From Micromonospora echinaurantiaca (GTDB lineage: Bacteria > Actinomycetota > Actinomycetes > Mycobacteriales > Micromonosporaceae), in NCBI RefSeq assembly GCF_900090235.1, contig NZ_LT607750.1, positions 372,001 through 436,000 on the forward strand: a stretch of 64,000 nt of DNA, read 5' to 3'. Positions 54,574 through 63,187 of this stretch are shown piece after piece. Below the pieces are notes generated by a model. It was not told where the DNA came from. It worked only from the letters and a program-made list of their open reading frames with translations, and ran no database searches. Both the position numbers and the translations under genes were made by a program. Positions within the stretch are counted from its first letter, which is position 1. Every line of letters starts with the position of its first letter.

Positions 54574-55710
54574 GTGGGTAAGGCCGGCAAGGGCGGCAAG
54601 CGGCCGTCCATCTGGGCGGGTGTGCCCCGGTGGGCCCGCGTCTGCACCGTGTTCGGCGCCGTGCTGATGCTGCTCAGCGGGGCGGTGCTGGTCGGCGCGG
54701 AGGCGCTGATGGCCCGCTACGAGGGCGCGGTGGGCAAGGCCGACCTCTTCGGCGACCAGGCCGCCGGCGCGAAGGAGCGCAAGAGCGACATCAAGGGTCC
54801 GCTAAACATCCTGCTGGTGGGCATCGACCCGCGCAACCCGGAGACGCCGCCACTGGCCGACTCGATCATGGTGCTGCACGTGCCCGCGACCATGGACCGG
54901 GCCTACCTCTTCTCCATGCCCCGCGACCTCATCGTGGAGATCCCGAGGTTCAGCAAGGCCGACTTCAACGGCGGCACCGACAAGCTCAACGCCGCCATGT
55001 CGTACGGCAGCCGGGTGCCGGGGAAGAACCCCGACGCGGCCCGCGGCTTCGAGCTGCTCGCCATGACCGTGCAGGACGCGACCGGGATCAAGCGCTTCGA
55101 CGCCGGGGCGATCATCAACTTCACCGGCTTCCAGAAGATCGTCGACGCGATGGGCGGCGTCGACATGTACATCGAGCGTGAGGTGCGCTCCGAGCACCGG
55201 GAGCCGGACGGCAAGCACCGCAAGGGCAACCCGAACGGCGAGGGCTACATCGGCCCGCAGGCGGTCTACAAGAAGGGCAACCAGCACCTCAAGGGCTGGC
55301 AGGCGCTGGACTACGTCCGGCAGCGCTACCCGAAGAACGGCGTCCCGGACGGCGACTACGGCCGGCAGCGCCACCAGCAGCAGTTCGTCAAGGCCATGGT
55401 CGGCCAGGCGTTCAGCGCCGATGTGGTGACCAACCCGCTCAAGCTGGACCGGGTGCTCCGGGCCGCCGGGCAGTCGCTGATCTTCAACGGCCGCGGCCAC
55501 AGCGTGGTCGACTTCGGGCTGGCGCTGAAGAACATCCGTCCGGAGACCATCCAGATGGTGAAGCTGCCCGGCGGCGGGGTGACGGAGAACGGCAAGTACC
55601 GCGGCGAGGCGTTCAAGCCCGAGGTGGACGACTTCTTCGCCGCGCTGCACAACGAGCAGCTGGACGCGTTCCTGCTGGAGCACCCGGACTTCCAGAACAA
55701 GACCAAGTAG
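54574..55710 (+). CDS. LytR-CpsA-Psr (LCP) family cell-wall ligase
   Basis: A 378-aa membrane-anchored protein. Lys-rich tail, one helix (~23-46), then the LCP domain: NILLVGIDPRNPETPPLADSIMV, YLFSMPRDLIVEIP, DKLNAAMSYG, VDAMGGVDMYIEREV and ALDYVRQRYP. LCP enzymes move glycopolymers from lipid carriers to peptidoglycan using the acidic and Arg residues in these motifs. GTG 54574 is preferred, with GGAG six bases upstream; ATG 54568 is too close to it. The gene sits between atpD and atpC, 228 bp after the atpD stop and 90 bp before atpC, an unusual place. Confidence 0.93.
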   Translation: MGKAGKGGKRPSIWAGVPRWARVCTVFGAVLMLLSGAVLVGAEALMARYEGAVGKADLFGDQAAGAKERKSDIKGPLNILLVGIDPRNPETPPLADSIMVLHVPATMDRAYLFSMPRDLIVEIPRFSKADFNGGTDKLNAAMSYGSRVPGKNPDAARGFELLAMTVQDATGIKRFDAGAIINFTGFQKIVDAMGGVDMYIEREVRSEHREPDGKHRKGNPNGEGYIGPQAVYKKGNQHLKGWQALDYVRQRYPKNGVPDGDYGRQRHQQQFVKAMVGQAFSADVVTNPLKLDRVLRAAGQSLIFNGRGHSVVDFGLALKNIRPETIQMVKLPGGGVTENGKYRGEAFKPEVDDFFAALHNEQLDAFLLEHPDFQNKTK

Positions 55711-55800
55711 GGCGTGGCGTAGCTCTCGCCACCCGCCTTGGGGGCGCTCCGGCGGCGGGACTAGACTTTCGGCAATCCGCCGCCGCAGCAAGGAGACAGC

Positions 55801-56085
55801 GTGGCACAGCAGCTTCACGTCGAGCTCGTAGCCGTCGAGGAGAAGGTCTGGTCCGGCGAGGCCGAGATGGTCGTCGCCCGGACGACCGAGGGTGAGCTGG
55901 GTGTGCTGCCGGGGCACGCGCCGCTGCTCGGCCAGCTCGCCGAGCCCGGGCAGGTACGCATCAAGCTCGCCGGCGGCGAGCAGGTCTCCTACGAGGTGGC
56001 CGGCGGCTTCCTGTCGGTGAGCGCCGAGGGCGTGACCGTCCTGGCCGAGAGCGCCACCCCGGTATCCGCCGCGCAGAGCCGCTGA
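55801..56085 (+). CDS. atpC: ATP synthase F1 subunit epsilon, short form
   Basis: A 94-aa subunit. The N-terminal beta-sandwich is complete ([60 protein letters not shown]). The two C-terminal helices, which in E. coli (~139 aa) and partly in mycobacteria (~121 aa) inhibit ATP hydrolysis, are absent. The next gene starts 12 bp later, leaving no room for a frameshifted tail. The start is GTG 55801 with AAGGAG. It is separated from the rest of the atp genes by the LCP gene. Confidence 0.95.
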   Translation: MAQQLHVELVAVEEKVWSGEAEMVVARTTEGELGVLPGHAPLLGQLAEPGQVRIKLAGGEQVSYEVAGGFLSVSAEGVTVLAESATPVSAAQSR

Positions 56086-56097
56086 GCCGTACCGTCG

Positions 56098-56553
56098 ATG
56101 GAGATCGTCGAAGGGATCGGAATCGGCATCGCCGTGATCCTCGGCGCGCTGCTGATCCTCTTCGTCCGGCGAGCGGTGGTCACCCGTAGCGGTGGCATCA
56201 TCCGACTCAGCGTCCGGGTCTCCACCATGCTCGACGGCCGCGGCTGGTCGCCCGGCTTCGGCCGGTTCGTCGGCGACGAACTCCGCTGGTACCGGATGTT
56301 CAGCTTCGCCCTGCGCCCCAAGCGGGTGCTGTCGCGCAAGGGGCTGACGGTCGAACGCCGCCGCCTCCCCGAGGGGCAGGAGCGGCTCTCCATGCCCGCC
56401 GACTGGGTCATTCTCCGGTGTACCAGTCACCACGCTCCGGTCGAGATCGCCATGGCGCGTTCCACCGTCACCGGATTCCTCTCCTGGCTCGAGGCCGCCC
56501 CACCTGGGGCGGTCTCGCCGCGTCTGGCCTCCCAAGACTGGCCCGCGGCCTGA
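56098..56553 (+). CDS. DUF2550 family membrane protein
   Basis: A 151-aa protein with one N-terminal helix (~5-25, IGIGIAVILGALLILFVRRAV) and a cytoplasmic DUF2550 domain (RWYRMFSFALRPKRVLSRKGL; WVILRCTSHHAPVEIAMA). The domain has a PH-like character. It follows atpC as in M. tuberculosis (Rv1312), 12 bp downstream, hence co-transcribed. Function unknown. Confidence 0.88.
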   Translation: MEIVEGIGIGIAVILGALLILFVRRAVVTRSGGIIRLSVRVSTMLDGRGWSPGFGRFVGDELRWYRMFSFALRPKRVLSRKGLTVERRRLPEGQERLSMPADWVILRCTSHHAPVEIAMARSTVTGFLSWLEAAPPGAVSPRLASQDWPAA

Positions 56554-56568
56554 TCCCGCCCGGCCTCC

Positions 56569-56644
56569 GGTGTTTCCGGGGAGCCCACCCCGCTCCGGGC
56601 GGTCAGGCTTGATCCCTCCGCGGGGCGGGCTCCCCGGAAACACC
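56569..56644. terminator. 25-bp palindrome between convergent genes
   Basis: 56569-56593 pairs with 56620-56644 (GGTGTTTCCGGGGAGCCC then CCCCGC) with a single mismatch, 26-nt loop. It lies between the convergent stops at 56553 and 56689. Confidence 0.75.
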
Positions 56645-56688
56645 TCACGTTGCCAGGCGCGTCCTCAGGTGCCTGCTATCTCGCACCG

Positions 56689-57078
56689 TCACCGGTCAGC
56701 GACCAGTTCGACCTCGTACCCCTGGTTGTCGGTGAGGTAGGCGGCGTAGGTGCCCGGGCCGCCGGCGTGCGGGTGGCGGTCGGGGAAGAGCAGCGTCCAG
56801 CCGTGCGCCGGCGCCGCGGCGACCAGCCGATCCACGGCGGCCGGCGGGCCGGCGTGGAAGGCCAGGTGGTTGAGGCCCGGGGCGAGCCGGTCGTGCCGCC
56901 GCCCGGAGAGCGCGGGGGACTCCTCCAGCACCAGGTAGGTCGGGCCGAGCCGCCAGGAGTGGCCGGCCGGCCACTCCTGGAACGGCGTCCAGCCCAGCTC
57001 ACCCAGGAGCCAGCCCCAGCTCCGGCGGGCGGCCGTCAGGTCGGGTACCCAGATCTCGACGTGGTGCAACCCGCCCAC
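56689..57078 (-). CDS. VOC (glyoxalase/bleomycin-resistance) family protein
   Basis: A 129-aa vicinal oxygen chelate protein: GGLHHVEIWVPDLTAARRSWGWLL opens the first beta-alpha-beta-beta-beta module, and GLNHLAFHAG and GYEVELVAD the second. The metal-type residues His (LHHVEI), His (NHLAFH) and Glu (YEVELV) are in place. Members include glyoxalase I, dioxygenases and antibiotic-binding proteins; substrate unknown. GTG 57078, 32 bp after the adenosyltransferase stop, so the two probably form one operon. Confidence 0.85.
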   Translation of the reverse strand: MGGLHHVEIWVPDLTAARRSWGWLLGELGWTPFQEWPAGHSWRLGPTYLVLEESPALSGRRHDRLAPGLNHLAFHAGPPAAVDRLVAAAPAHGWTLLFPDRHPHAGGPGTYAAYLTDNQGYEVELVADR

Positions 57079-57110
57079 GCGGGAAAGGGGTGGTGCCGGC
57101 GGCTGCGCGG

Positions 57111-57683
57111 TCAGCGCTTACCGCCGGGAACCCATAGCACATCTCCGTTCGGATTTGCTGTTCTTGACAGGATGAAGAGCAGGTCGGAGAGCCGGTTGAG
57201 ATACTTTGCCGGGAGAGTGCTGGTCCGCTCGGAGTCATGGCTGACCAGGGCCCACGCCGCACGCTCGGCGCGCCGGGCGGTCGTCCGCGCCACGTGCAGC
57301 AGCGCCGCGCCCGCGGTGCCGCCGGGGAGGATGAAGGAGTCGAGCTTGCTCAGGCGTGCGTTGTACTCGTCGCACCAGCCCTCGAGGCGCTCGACGTACT
57401 CCTCGGTGACCCGCAGCGGCGGGTACTTCGGGTCCGGTTCGACCGGGGTGGCCAGATCGGCGCCCACGTCGAACAGGTCGTTCTGGATGGCGCCGAGCAC
57501 CGCCCGCAGCTCGTCGTCGAGCTGGCCCAGCGCCAGCGCCACGCCGATCGCCGCGTTGCACTCGTCGACGTCGGCGTACGCGGCGATCCGGGGATCGGTC
57601 TTCGGCACCTGCTCGTTGTTGTTCAGCCTGGTCATGCCGGCGTCGCCGGCCTTGGTGTAGATGCGCGTGAGGTGGACGGCCAT
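57111..57683 (-). CDS. PduO-type cob(I)alamin adenosyltransferase
   Basis: A 190-aa trimeric helical enzyme that adds the adenosyl group to corrinoids. N-terminal [42 protein letters not shown] carries the ATP-binding Lys and Thr of the family; [29 protein letters not shown] contains the Arg-rich active site helix. The ATG at 57683 overlaps the murA ATG on the other strand in the four-base palindrome CATG. Same divergent arrangement as Rv1314c-murA in M. tuberculosis. Confidence 0.92.
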   Translation of the reverse strand: MAVHLTRIYTKAGDAGMTRLNNNEQVPKTDPRIAAYADVDECNAAIGVALALGQLDDELRAVLGAIQNDLFDVGADLATPVEPDPKYPPLRVTEEYVERLEGWCDEYNARLSKLDSFILPGGTAGAALLHVARTTARRAERAAWALVSHDSERTSTLPAKYLNRLSDLLFILSRTANPNGDVLWVPGGKR

Positions 57684-59124
57684 GACGCACAGCCTACGGA
57701 TACCGGACCTGACGATCCCGGCGCGGCCGGACACCGCCGCCGGCTGGCCGGCCGGGGTGGGCCCCGGCGACGCGGGCGACCCGGCGGTCAACGACGTCGA
57801 CGTGATCCGGGTGAACGGCGGCGCCCGGCTGGCCGGCACGGTGCACGTGGTGGGGGCCAAGAACTCCGCTTTGAAGCTGATGGCGGCCGCGCTGCTCGCC
57901 CCCGGCCCCAGCGTGATCACCAACGTGCCCCGGATCACCGACATCGCGATCATGGGGGAGGTGCTCCGCCGGCTGGGCTGCGCGGTGCGCTTCGACCCCG
58001 ACGACCCGGTCGACCCGATGGTCGCCCGCGGCGGGGCCGCCCGTTCCCTGTCGGTCACCATCGACGTGCCCGACCAGCCGGACACGGCGGCCGACTACGA
58101 CCTGGTCCGCCGGCTGCGCGCGTCGATCTGCGTGCTCGGCCCGCTGCTCGCCCGGCGCGGATACGTACGGGTGGCCCACCCCGGCGGTGACGCGATCGGT
58201 TCCCGTGGCCTGGACATGCACATCTCCGGGCTGACCCGGATGGGCGCCGAGATCTCCGGCGAACACGGCTTCGTGATCGCCGCCGCGCCGCACGGCCTGC
58301 ACGGGGCCGACATCGTGCTCGACTTCCCCAGCGTGGGGGCGACCGAGAACCTGGTGATGGCGGCGGTGCTGGCCCGCGGCCCGAGCGTGATCGACAACGC
58401 CGCCCGGGAACCGGAGATCGTCGACATCTGCACCATGCTCAACCAGATGGGCGCCCACATCTCCGGGGCCGGCACCTCCACCCTGCACATCGAGGGCGTG
58501 TCCGACCTGCGGCCGGTACGGCACGCCACGGTGGGGGACCGGATCGTCGCCGGCACCTGGGCCTTCGGTGCGGCGATGACCCGCGGCGACGTGACCGTGA
58601 CCGGGGTGGATCCGGCGTTCCTGGAGGTCGCGCTGGACAAGGTGGTCTCGGCGGGCGGCCTGGTGGAGACGCGGGCGGACGCCTTCCGGGTCCGGATGGA
58701 CGACCGACCGCAAGCGGTGGACGTGGTGACGCTGCCGTACCCCGGCTTCGCCACCGACCTGCTGCCGATGGCGATCGGGCTGGCCGCGGTCAGCGACGGC
58801 GCCTCGCTGATCACCGAGAACATCTTCGACGGGCGGTTCATGTTCGCCAACGAGATGATGCGGCTCGGCGCGGACATCAAGACCGACGGCCACCACGCCG
58901 TGGTCCGGGGCCGGGAGCGGCTCTCCGGCGCCCCGGTACAGGCCACCGACATCCGGGCCGGCGCCGGGCTGATCATCGCCGGCCTCTGCGCCGACGGGGT
59001 CACCGAGGTCTCCCACGTGCACCACGTGGACCGCGGCTACCCGGACTTCGTGGCCGACCTGCGGGCGCTCGGCGTCGCGGTGGAGCGGGGCGTCGCCCCG
59101 GAGGGGCCGGCGGTCACCATCTGA
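57682..59124 (+). CDS. murA: UDP-N-acetylglucosamine 1-carboxyvinyltransferase, Cys-to-Asp active site
   Basis: A protein of up to 480 aa, first step of peptidoglycan precursor synthesis. [15 protein letters not shown] carries the substrate Lys-Asn; [35 protein letters not shown] is the active-site loop. The usual catalytic Cys of PGGC is Asp170 here, as in M. tuberculosis MurA, which confers natural fosfomycin resistance. The start is uncertain: ATG 57682 gives ~40 residues before the domain, and an internal GTG could be used instead. Divergent from the adenosyltransferase. Confidence 0.95.
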   Translation: MTHSLRIPDLTIPARPDTAAGWPAGVGPGDAGDPAVNDVDVIRVNGGARLAGTVHVVGAKNSALKLMAAALLAPGPSVITNVPRITDIAIMGEVLRRLGCAVRFDPDDPVDPMVARGGAARSLSVTIDVPDQPDTAADYDLVRRLRASICVLGPLLARRGYVRVAHPGGDAIGSRGLDMHISGLTRMGAEISGEHGFVIAAAPHGLHGADIVLDFPSVGATENLVMAAVLARGPSVIDNAAREPEIVDICTMLNQMGAHISGAGTSTLHIEGVSDLRPVRHATVGDRIVAGTWAFGAAMTRGDVTVTGVDPAFLEVALDKVVSAGGLVETRADAFRVRMDDRPQAVDVVTLPYPGFATDLLPMAIGLAAVSDGASLITENIFDGRFMFANEMMRLGADIKTDGHHAVVRGRERLSGAPVQATDIRAGAGLIIAGLCADGVTEVSHVHHVDRGYPDFVADLRALGVAVERGVAPEGPAVTI

Positions 59125-59202
59125 GGGCCTTGGTGGTCGCTCAGGCTCGCCGACTGCGGCTGGCGGACTGAGGGCCTTAGCAGTCGTTCAGGCTCGCCGA
59201 CT
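59121..59202 (+). repeat. Direct repeat, 35 bp, 47-bp period, after murA
   Basis: CTGAGGGCCTT-GGTGGTCGC-TCAGGCTCGCCGACT (59121-59155) recurs as CTGAGGGCCTT-AGCAGTCGT-TCAGGCTCGCCGACT (59168-59202) with four differences. The first copy includes the murA stop codon. Between them is TGGCGGACTGA, which can pair with TCAGGCTCGCC to form a weak hairpin. Confidence 0.7.
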
Positions 59203-59243
59203 AGGGTGCTGGCAGACACTCATTCAGGCGAGGGAGTAAGCAG

Positions 59244-60092
59244 ATGGCGGGTCGACTCGCGGTCGTCGGGGCCGGGCTGATGGGCTCGGGCATCGCCCAG
59301 GTGGCGGCGCAGGCGGGCTGGCAGGTGACGCTGCGGGACCTGGACGACGCGGCCACCCGGCGCGGCCTGGACGGCATCCGGAAGTCGCTGGAGAAGTTCG
59401 CCGAGAAGGGCAAGATCGAGGCGTCCGAGGTCGAGGCGGCGCTGGGCCGGATCACCCCGACCACCGACCTGGAGGCGGCCGCGGACGCCGACATCGTGGT
59501 CGAGGCGGTCTTCGAGCGGCTGGACGTCAAGCACGAGGTGTTCCGGGCGCTGGACAAGATCTGCAAGTCGGACGCGGTGCTGGCCACCAACACCTCGGCC
59601 ATCCCGGTGACCCAGATCGCCGCGGTGACCGAGCGCCCGGAGGCCGTGGTCGGTACGCACTTCTTCTCGCCGGTGCCGATGATGAAGCTCTGCGAGCTGG
59701 TCCGCGGCTACAAGACCAGCGACCAGACGCTGGCCACCGCGAAGGCGTTCGCCGAGGAGATCGGCAAGACGGTGGTTGTGGTCAACCGGGACATCGCCGG
59801 CTTCGTCACCACCCGGCTGATCGCCGCGCTGGTGGTGGAGGCGGTCAAGCTGGTCGAGTCCGGTGTGGTGTCGGCGGAGGACCTGGACACCGCGTGCCGG
59901 CTCGGCTTCGGCCACGCCATGGGCCCGCTGGCCACCACCGACCTGACCGGCGTGGACGTGCTACTGCACGCCTCGAAGAACATCTACACCGACACCGCGG
60001 ACGAGAAGTTCTTCCCGCCGGAGCTGCTCCAGCGCATGGTCACCGCCGGCGACCTGGGCCGCAAGACCGGCAAGGGCTTCTACACGTACTGA
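59244..60092 (+). CDS. 3-hydroxybutyryl-CoA dehydrogenase
   Basis: A 282-aa NAD(P) enzyme converting acetoacetyl-CoA and 3-hydroxybutyryl-CoA. Rossmann motif VVGAGLMGSGIAQVAAQAG, then TNTSAIPVTQIA, the catalytic His in GTHFFSPVPMMKLCELV, and the C-terminal RLGFGHAMGPLATTDLTGVD and GRKTGKGFYTY. GAGGGAG precedes ATG 59244. No thiolase or crotonase is adjacent, so its pathway (fatty acid oxidation, butyryl-CoA or polymer metabolism) is not shown by context. Confidence 0.95.
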   Translation: MAGRLAVVGAGLMGSGIAQVAAQAGWQVTLRDLDDAATRRGLDGIRKSLEKFAEKGKIEASEVEAALGRITPTTDLEAAADADIVVEAVFERLDVKHEVFRALDKICKSDAVLATNTSAIPVTQIAAVTERPEAVVGTHFFSPVPMMKLCELVRGYKTSDQTLATAKAFAEEIGKTVVVVNRDIAGFVTTRLIAALVVEAVKLVESGVVSAEDLDTACRLGFGHAMGPLATTDLTGVDVLLHASKNIYTDTADEKFFPPELLQRMVTAGDLGRKTGKGFYTY

Positions 60093-60113
60093 CGGTGGCG
60101 CGCCCCCGGCCGC

Positions 60114-61298
60114 TCAGCGGACCGCTCCCGCCGGCGCGGGGGCGGTCCGCCGCAGTCCGGCGGTGAGCACCAGCGTGGCCGCCAGCGCCGCCGCGGCGAG
60201 CAGCGCGACGGCCCGGTTGGCCGGGACCAGGTCCGCGACGGTGCCGGCCAACGCGGCGCACACCGCCTGCCCGGCCATCATGCCGTTCTGGTGCAGGCCG
60301 AGCACCTGACCCCGGGCCTCGGCTGGCGAGTGGGCGATCAACCGCTCCTGCAACGGCAGTCCGCCGGCGAAGCCGACCGAGGCGACCAACGCGACGACCA
60401 TGGCCAGTGGCAGCGGCGGCGACAGCAGGAACACCAGGTACGGGACCGCGAGCAGCAGCCGCAGTCCGGGAATCCACCGCTCCCGGCGGGCTCCGGTCAG
60501 GAACCGCCCCACCACCACGTCGCCGGTCAGCATGCCGAGGGCGGCGGCGGCGAACAGGAACCCGGCGCGGTCACCGGCGTACGGGACGAAGAGCGCCTCG
60601 CACCCGACGACCAGACCACCGGGCACCCACAGGTTCAGGAAGAGGGACCGGCGGCCCGGGTCCGCCCAGAGTTCCCTGTTCACCCGCAGGGTGCGCGCGA
60701 CCGTCGTCCGCTCGGTGACCCGGACCGGGCGTTCGGACAGCCCGAACCAGCCCACTGCGGCGGCCACCGCCCGGAGCACCGCGGCGAGCAGGAACACCTG
60801 GTACGGGCTCAGCCACACGAGCAGGGCGCCGGCCAGGCCGAACCCGGCGATCTGCATCACCCCGACGCTCGTGTTCATGGTGGCCCGGGCCAGTACGTAG
60901 GCGTTGGCCGGCAGGATGTCGGTGAGCAGCGCCCACCTCGCCCCGCCGGTGATCGAGCCGACGTACGCGCTGGCGAAGATGATCGTGAAGCGGGCCCACA
61001 GTGGCAGCCCGGGCACCGCCTGCACCGCCGCTCCGACGGTGACCAGCACCGCGGCGAGGGTGAGCGCCCGGCGCGGGGGCAGGCTGTCCGCGGCCGACAG
61101 CAGCGTCAGGCTGCCGAGCACGCCGGCCAGCGGTGCGCCGAACATGCTCAGTGCGGTGAGCAGCGCCGAGCCGGTCGACGCGTAGGTCAGCGCGCCCAGC
61201 GCCAGGGCCGACGTGGTGTGCCCGGCGATCCCCGCGCAGTTGGCCAGGAACAGGTTGCGGAACTCGCGGGCGGCGAACAGGTCTGCGTACGTTCTCAC
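60114..61298 (-). CDS. MFS transporter
   Basis: A 394-aa permease with ~12 predicted helices. It starts VRTYADLFAAREFRNLFLANCAGIAGHTTSALALGALTYAST, typical of small DHA3-like major facilitators. Motif A-like LTLLSAADSLPPRRALT. GTG 61298 or GTG 61304 are candidate starts. It is divergent from an ArsR-type regulator gene; a 10-bp palindrome CACGATCGTG overlaps the start region, a likely operator. Cargo unknown. Confidence 0.87.
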   Translation of the reverse strand: MRTYADLFAAREFRNLFLANCAGIAGHTTSALALGALTYASTGSALLTALSMFGAPLAGVLGSLTLLSAADSLPPRRALTLAAVLVTVGAAVQAVPGLPLWARFTIIFASAYVGSITGGARWALLTDILPANAYVLARATMNTSVGVMQIAGFGLAGALLVWLSPYQVFLLAAVLRAVAAAVGWFGLSERPVRVTERTTVARTLRVNRELWADPGRRSLFLNLWVPGGLVVGCEALFVPYAGDRAGFLFAAAALGMLTGDVVVGRFLTGARRERWIPGLRLLLAVPYLVFLLSPPLPLAMVVALVASVGFAGGLPLQERLIAHSPAEARGQVLGLHQNGMMAGQAVCAALAGTVADLVPANRAVALLAAAALAATLVLTAGLRRTAPAPAGAVR

Positions 61299-61301
61299 GG
61301 A

Positions 61302-61311
61302 CACGATCGTG
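61302..61311. promoter_or_regulatory. Palindrome CACGATCGTG, possible operator
   Basis: A perfect 10-bp palindrome at the start of the MFS gene, 47 bp before the ArsR-type regulator start, between the two divergent genes. Function inferred only from position; such short palindromes are not rare. Confidence 0.4.
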
Positions 61312-61357
61312 CGGGGCGCCGGGTGGTATCCCGTAGAGTTACGTCCGGAGGCGAAAC

Positions 61358-62311
61358 GTGGGCGTCTGGCAGGTGCCATCGGATCTGCTCGCGCGCAGCC
61401 GCTTCACGGTCTCCCCGATGGTCGACACGGTCGCCGCGCTGCGCGCGCTGTACCACCCGCGTACGCCCTGGCAGCGGGCCTGGCGAGGGCCGCACGTCGA
61501 GGCGTTCCAGCGGATGCTGGCCGCCCGGCCGGTGGCCCGGGCGCTGCTGCCCGCTTCGTTCAACCCCCGCTGGGTCGCCGACTTCCTCACCATCGCGCCC
61601 GCCTCGCCGGAACCGACGTTCGCGGCGGAACTGGCGGCCGTCGGGCGGTTGCCCGACGAGCGGATCCGGGCCGACCTGCGCGCCACCCGCCCGGAGCCGC
61701 TCGCCGCCGAACTGCTGGCGGACGGTCTCACCGGGCAGGTGGTGGCGCTCCTCGACTGGGTCTGGACGCACACCGTCGAGCGGGAGTGGCCGGAGCGGGA
61801 ACGCCGGCTCCGGGCGGACATCGTGGCCCGTACCGCGGCGTTGAGCCGGGGCGGCTGGGCCGGGGTGTTCGCCGACCTCAACCGCAACATGGGTTGGTTG
61901 GGCGACGGTCGTCTCCAGGTCAACGACTACCCGGATCCGCCGCTGTCGCTGAGCGGGGCCGAGCAGCTGTTCTTCATCCCGGCGCACTGCCGTCGCGGCT
62001 GGGTGGTCTGGGACCGGCCGACCCGGTTCGGGATGGTGTACCCGGCGCGCGGGGTCCTGGTCGATCCCACCTCACCGGCGCCCGACGGGCTCGCCCGGCT
62101 GATCGGCGCGAACCGGGCCAACATCCTCGCCCGGCTGGACACCCCGTTGAGCACCTCGCAGCTCGTGGTGGTGACCGGGCTGTCCCTCGGGACGGTGAGC
62201 GACCACCTCCGGGTGCTGCTGGACGCGGGAGCGGTCAGCAAGCGGCGGTCCGGGCGCGAGGTGCTCTACTGGCGTACGCCGCTCGGCGACGCGCTCGCCG
62301 CCGGCGGCTGA
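61358..62311 (+). CDS. ArsR-type winged-helix regulator with N-terminal DUF5937
   Basis: A 317-aa protein with a large N-terminal all-helical domain of DUF5937 type (~1-230, including the start VPSDLLARSRFTVSPMVDTVAALRALYH) and a C-terminal ArsR HTH (~245-310, STSQLVVVTGLSLGTVSDHLRVLLDAGAVSKRRSGREVLYWRT). No Cys cluster for metals is present, so the ligand is probably organic. GTG 61358 has CGGAGG upstream. Divergent from the MFS gene, the probable target. Confidence 0.88.
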   Translation: MGVWQVPSDLLARSRFTVSPMVDTVAALRALYHPRTPWQRAWRGPHVEAFQRMLAARPVARALLPASFNPRWVADFLTIAPASPEPTFAAELAAVGRLPDERIRADLRATRPEPLAAELLADGLTGQVVALLDWVWTHTVEREWPERERRLRADIVARTAALSRGGWAGVFADLNRNMGWLGDGRLQVNDYPDPPLSLSGAEQLFFIPAHCRRGWVVWDRPTRFGMVYPARGVLVDPTSPAPDGLARLIGANRANILARLDTPLSTSQLVVVTGLSLGTVSDHLRVLLDAGAVSKRRSGREVLYWRTPLGDALAAGG

Positions 62312-62341
62312 GCGGGATCGCCCGGCCGCCGGCCCACCGGG

Positions 62342-63187
62342 TCAGCCGTCGCGCTTGGTCGTCCAGCGGAAGGTGGTCAGGCAGAGCACCAGGCCGACCG
62401 CGCACCACACGGCGAGCACCAGGGCGACCCGGCCCAGCTCGAACGATCCGGCCGGCTCCTGTGCGCCGAAGCTCTCCGGCAGGAAGACCGAGCGCAGCCC
62501 CTGGCACATCCACTTCAGCGGGAAGATCGCCGCCACCTGCTGCATCCAGGACGGCAGCTCGGTGAAGACGAAGAACACCCCGGAGATGAACTGGAGCACC
62601 AGCGCCACCGGGGTGACCACCGCCGACCCGCTGCGCGCGGTGCGGGCCAGCGACGAGATGGCGATGCCGCAGAGGGTGCAGGCGGTCACGCCGAGCACCG
62701 ACACCCAGCCGAAGGTCAGCCACTTCGCGGCGGTGCCGGGCAGGTCCAGGTCGAACAGCGCCACCGAGACGGCGAGCAGCAGCACCGTCTCCGCGACGCC
62801 GATGGCGACCACCATCAGTACCTTGCCGGCGAACCACACCCACTTCGGCATCGGCGTGCCCCGGTAGCGCTTGAGCACTCCCCGGTCGCGCTCGATCGGG
62901 ATCCAGATGCCGAGGTTCTGGAAGCTGACGGTCATCAGGCCGGTCGCGATCATGCCGGTGATGAAGTACTGGGTGTAGCTGACCCCGGGGGCGATCTCGT
63001 CGCTGAAGATCGCCGCGAAGATCAGGATCATGATGACCGGGAAGCCCATCGTGAACACGACGGACTCCCGGCTGCGCAGGAACTGGGTGATCTCCAACCG
63101 ACCCTGCCGCAGGGCGAGGGCCGCCGGGCCCCGCCGCCGCGCCGGTGCCGCGGCGGCCCGCGGGGCCGGCTTCATGGTGGCGGTCAT
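62342..63187 (-). CDS. ABC-2 type transporter permease
   Basis: A 281-aa membrane protein with six predicted helices. A first helix (FTMGFPVIMILIFAAIFS), the ABC-2 core with SFQNLGIWIPIERDRGVLKRYRGTPM, and EL.PSWMQQVAAIFPLKWMCQGLRSVF near the end are typical of drug/polymer exporters of the DrrB/NodJ class. The ATG overlaps the ATPase stop by ATGA. It forms an exporter with the next ATPase; substrate unknown. Confidence 0.93.
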   Translation of the reverse strand: MTATMKPAPRAAAAPARRRGPAALALRQGRLEITQFLRSRESVVFTMGFPVIMILIFAAIFSDEIAPGVSYTQYFITGMIATGLMTVSFQNLGIWIPIERDRGVLKRYRGTPMPKWVWFAGKVLMVVAIGVAETVLLLAVSVALFDLDLPGTAAKWLTFGWVSVLGVTACTLCGIAISSLARTARSGSAVVTPVALVLQFISGVFFVFTELPSWMQQVAAIFPLKWMCQGLRSVFLPESFGAQEPAGSFELGRVALVLAVWCAVGLVLCLTTFRWTTKRDG

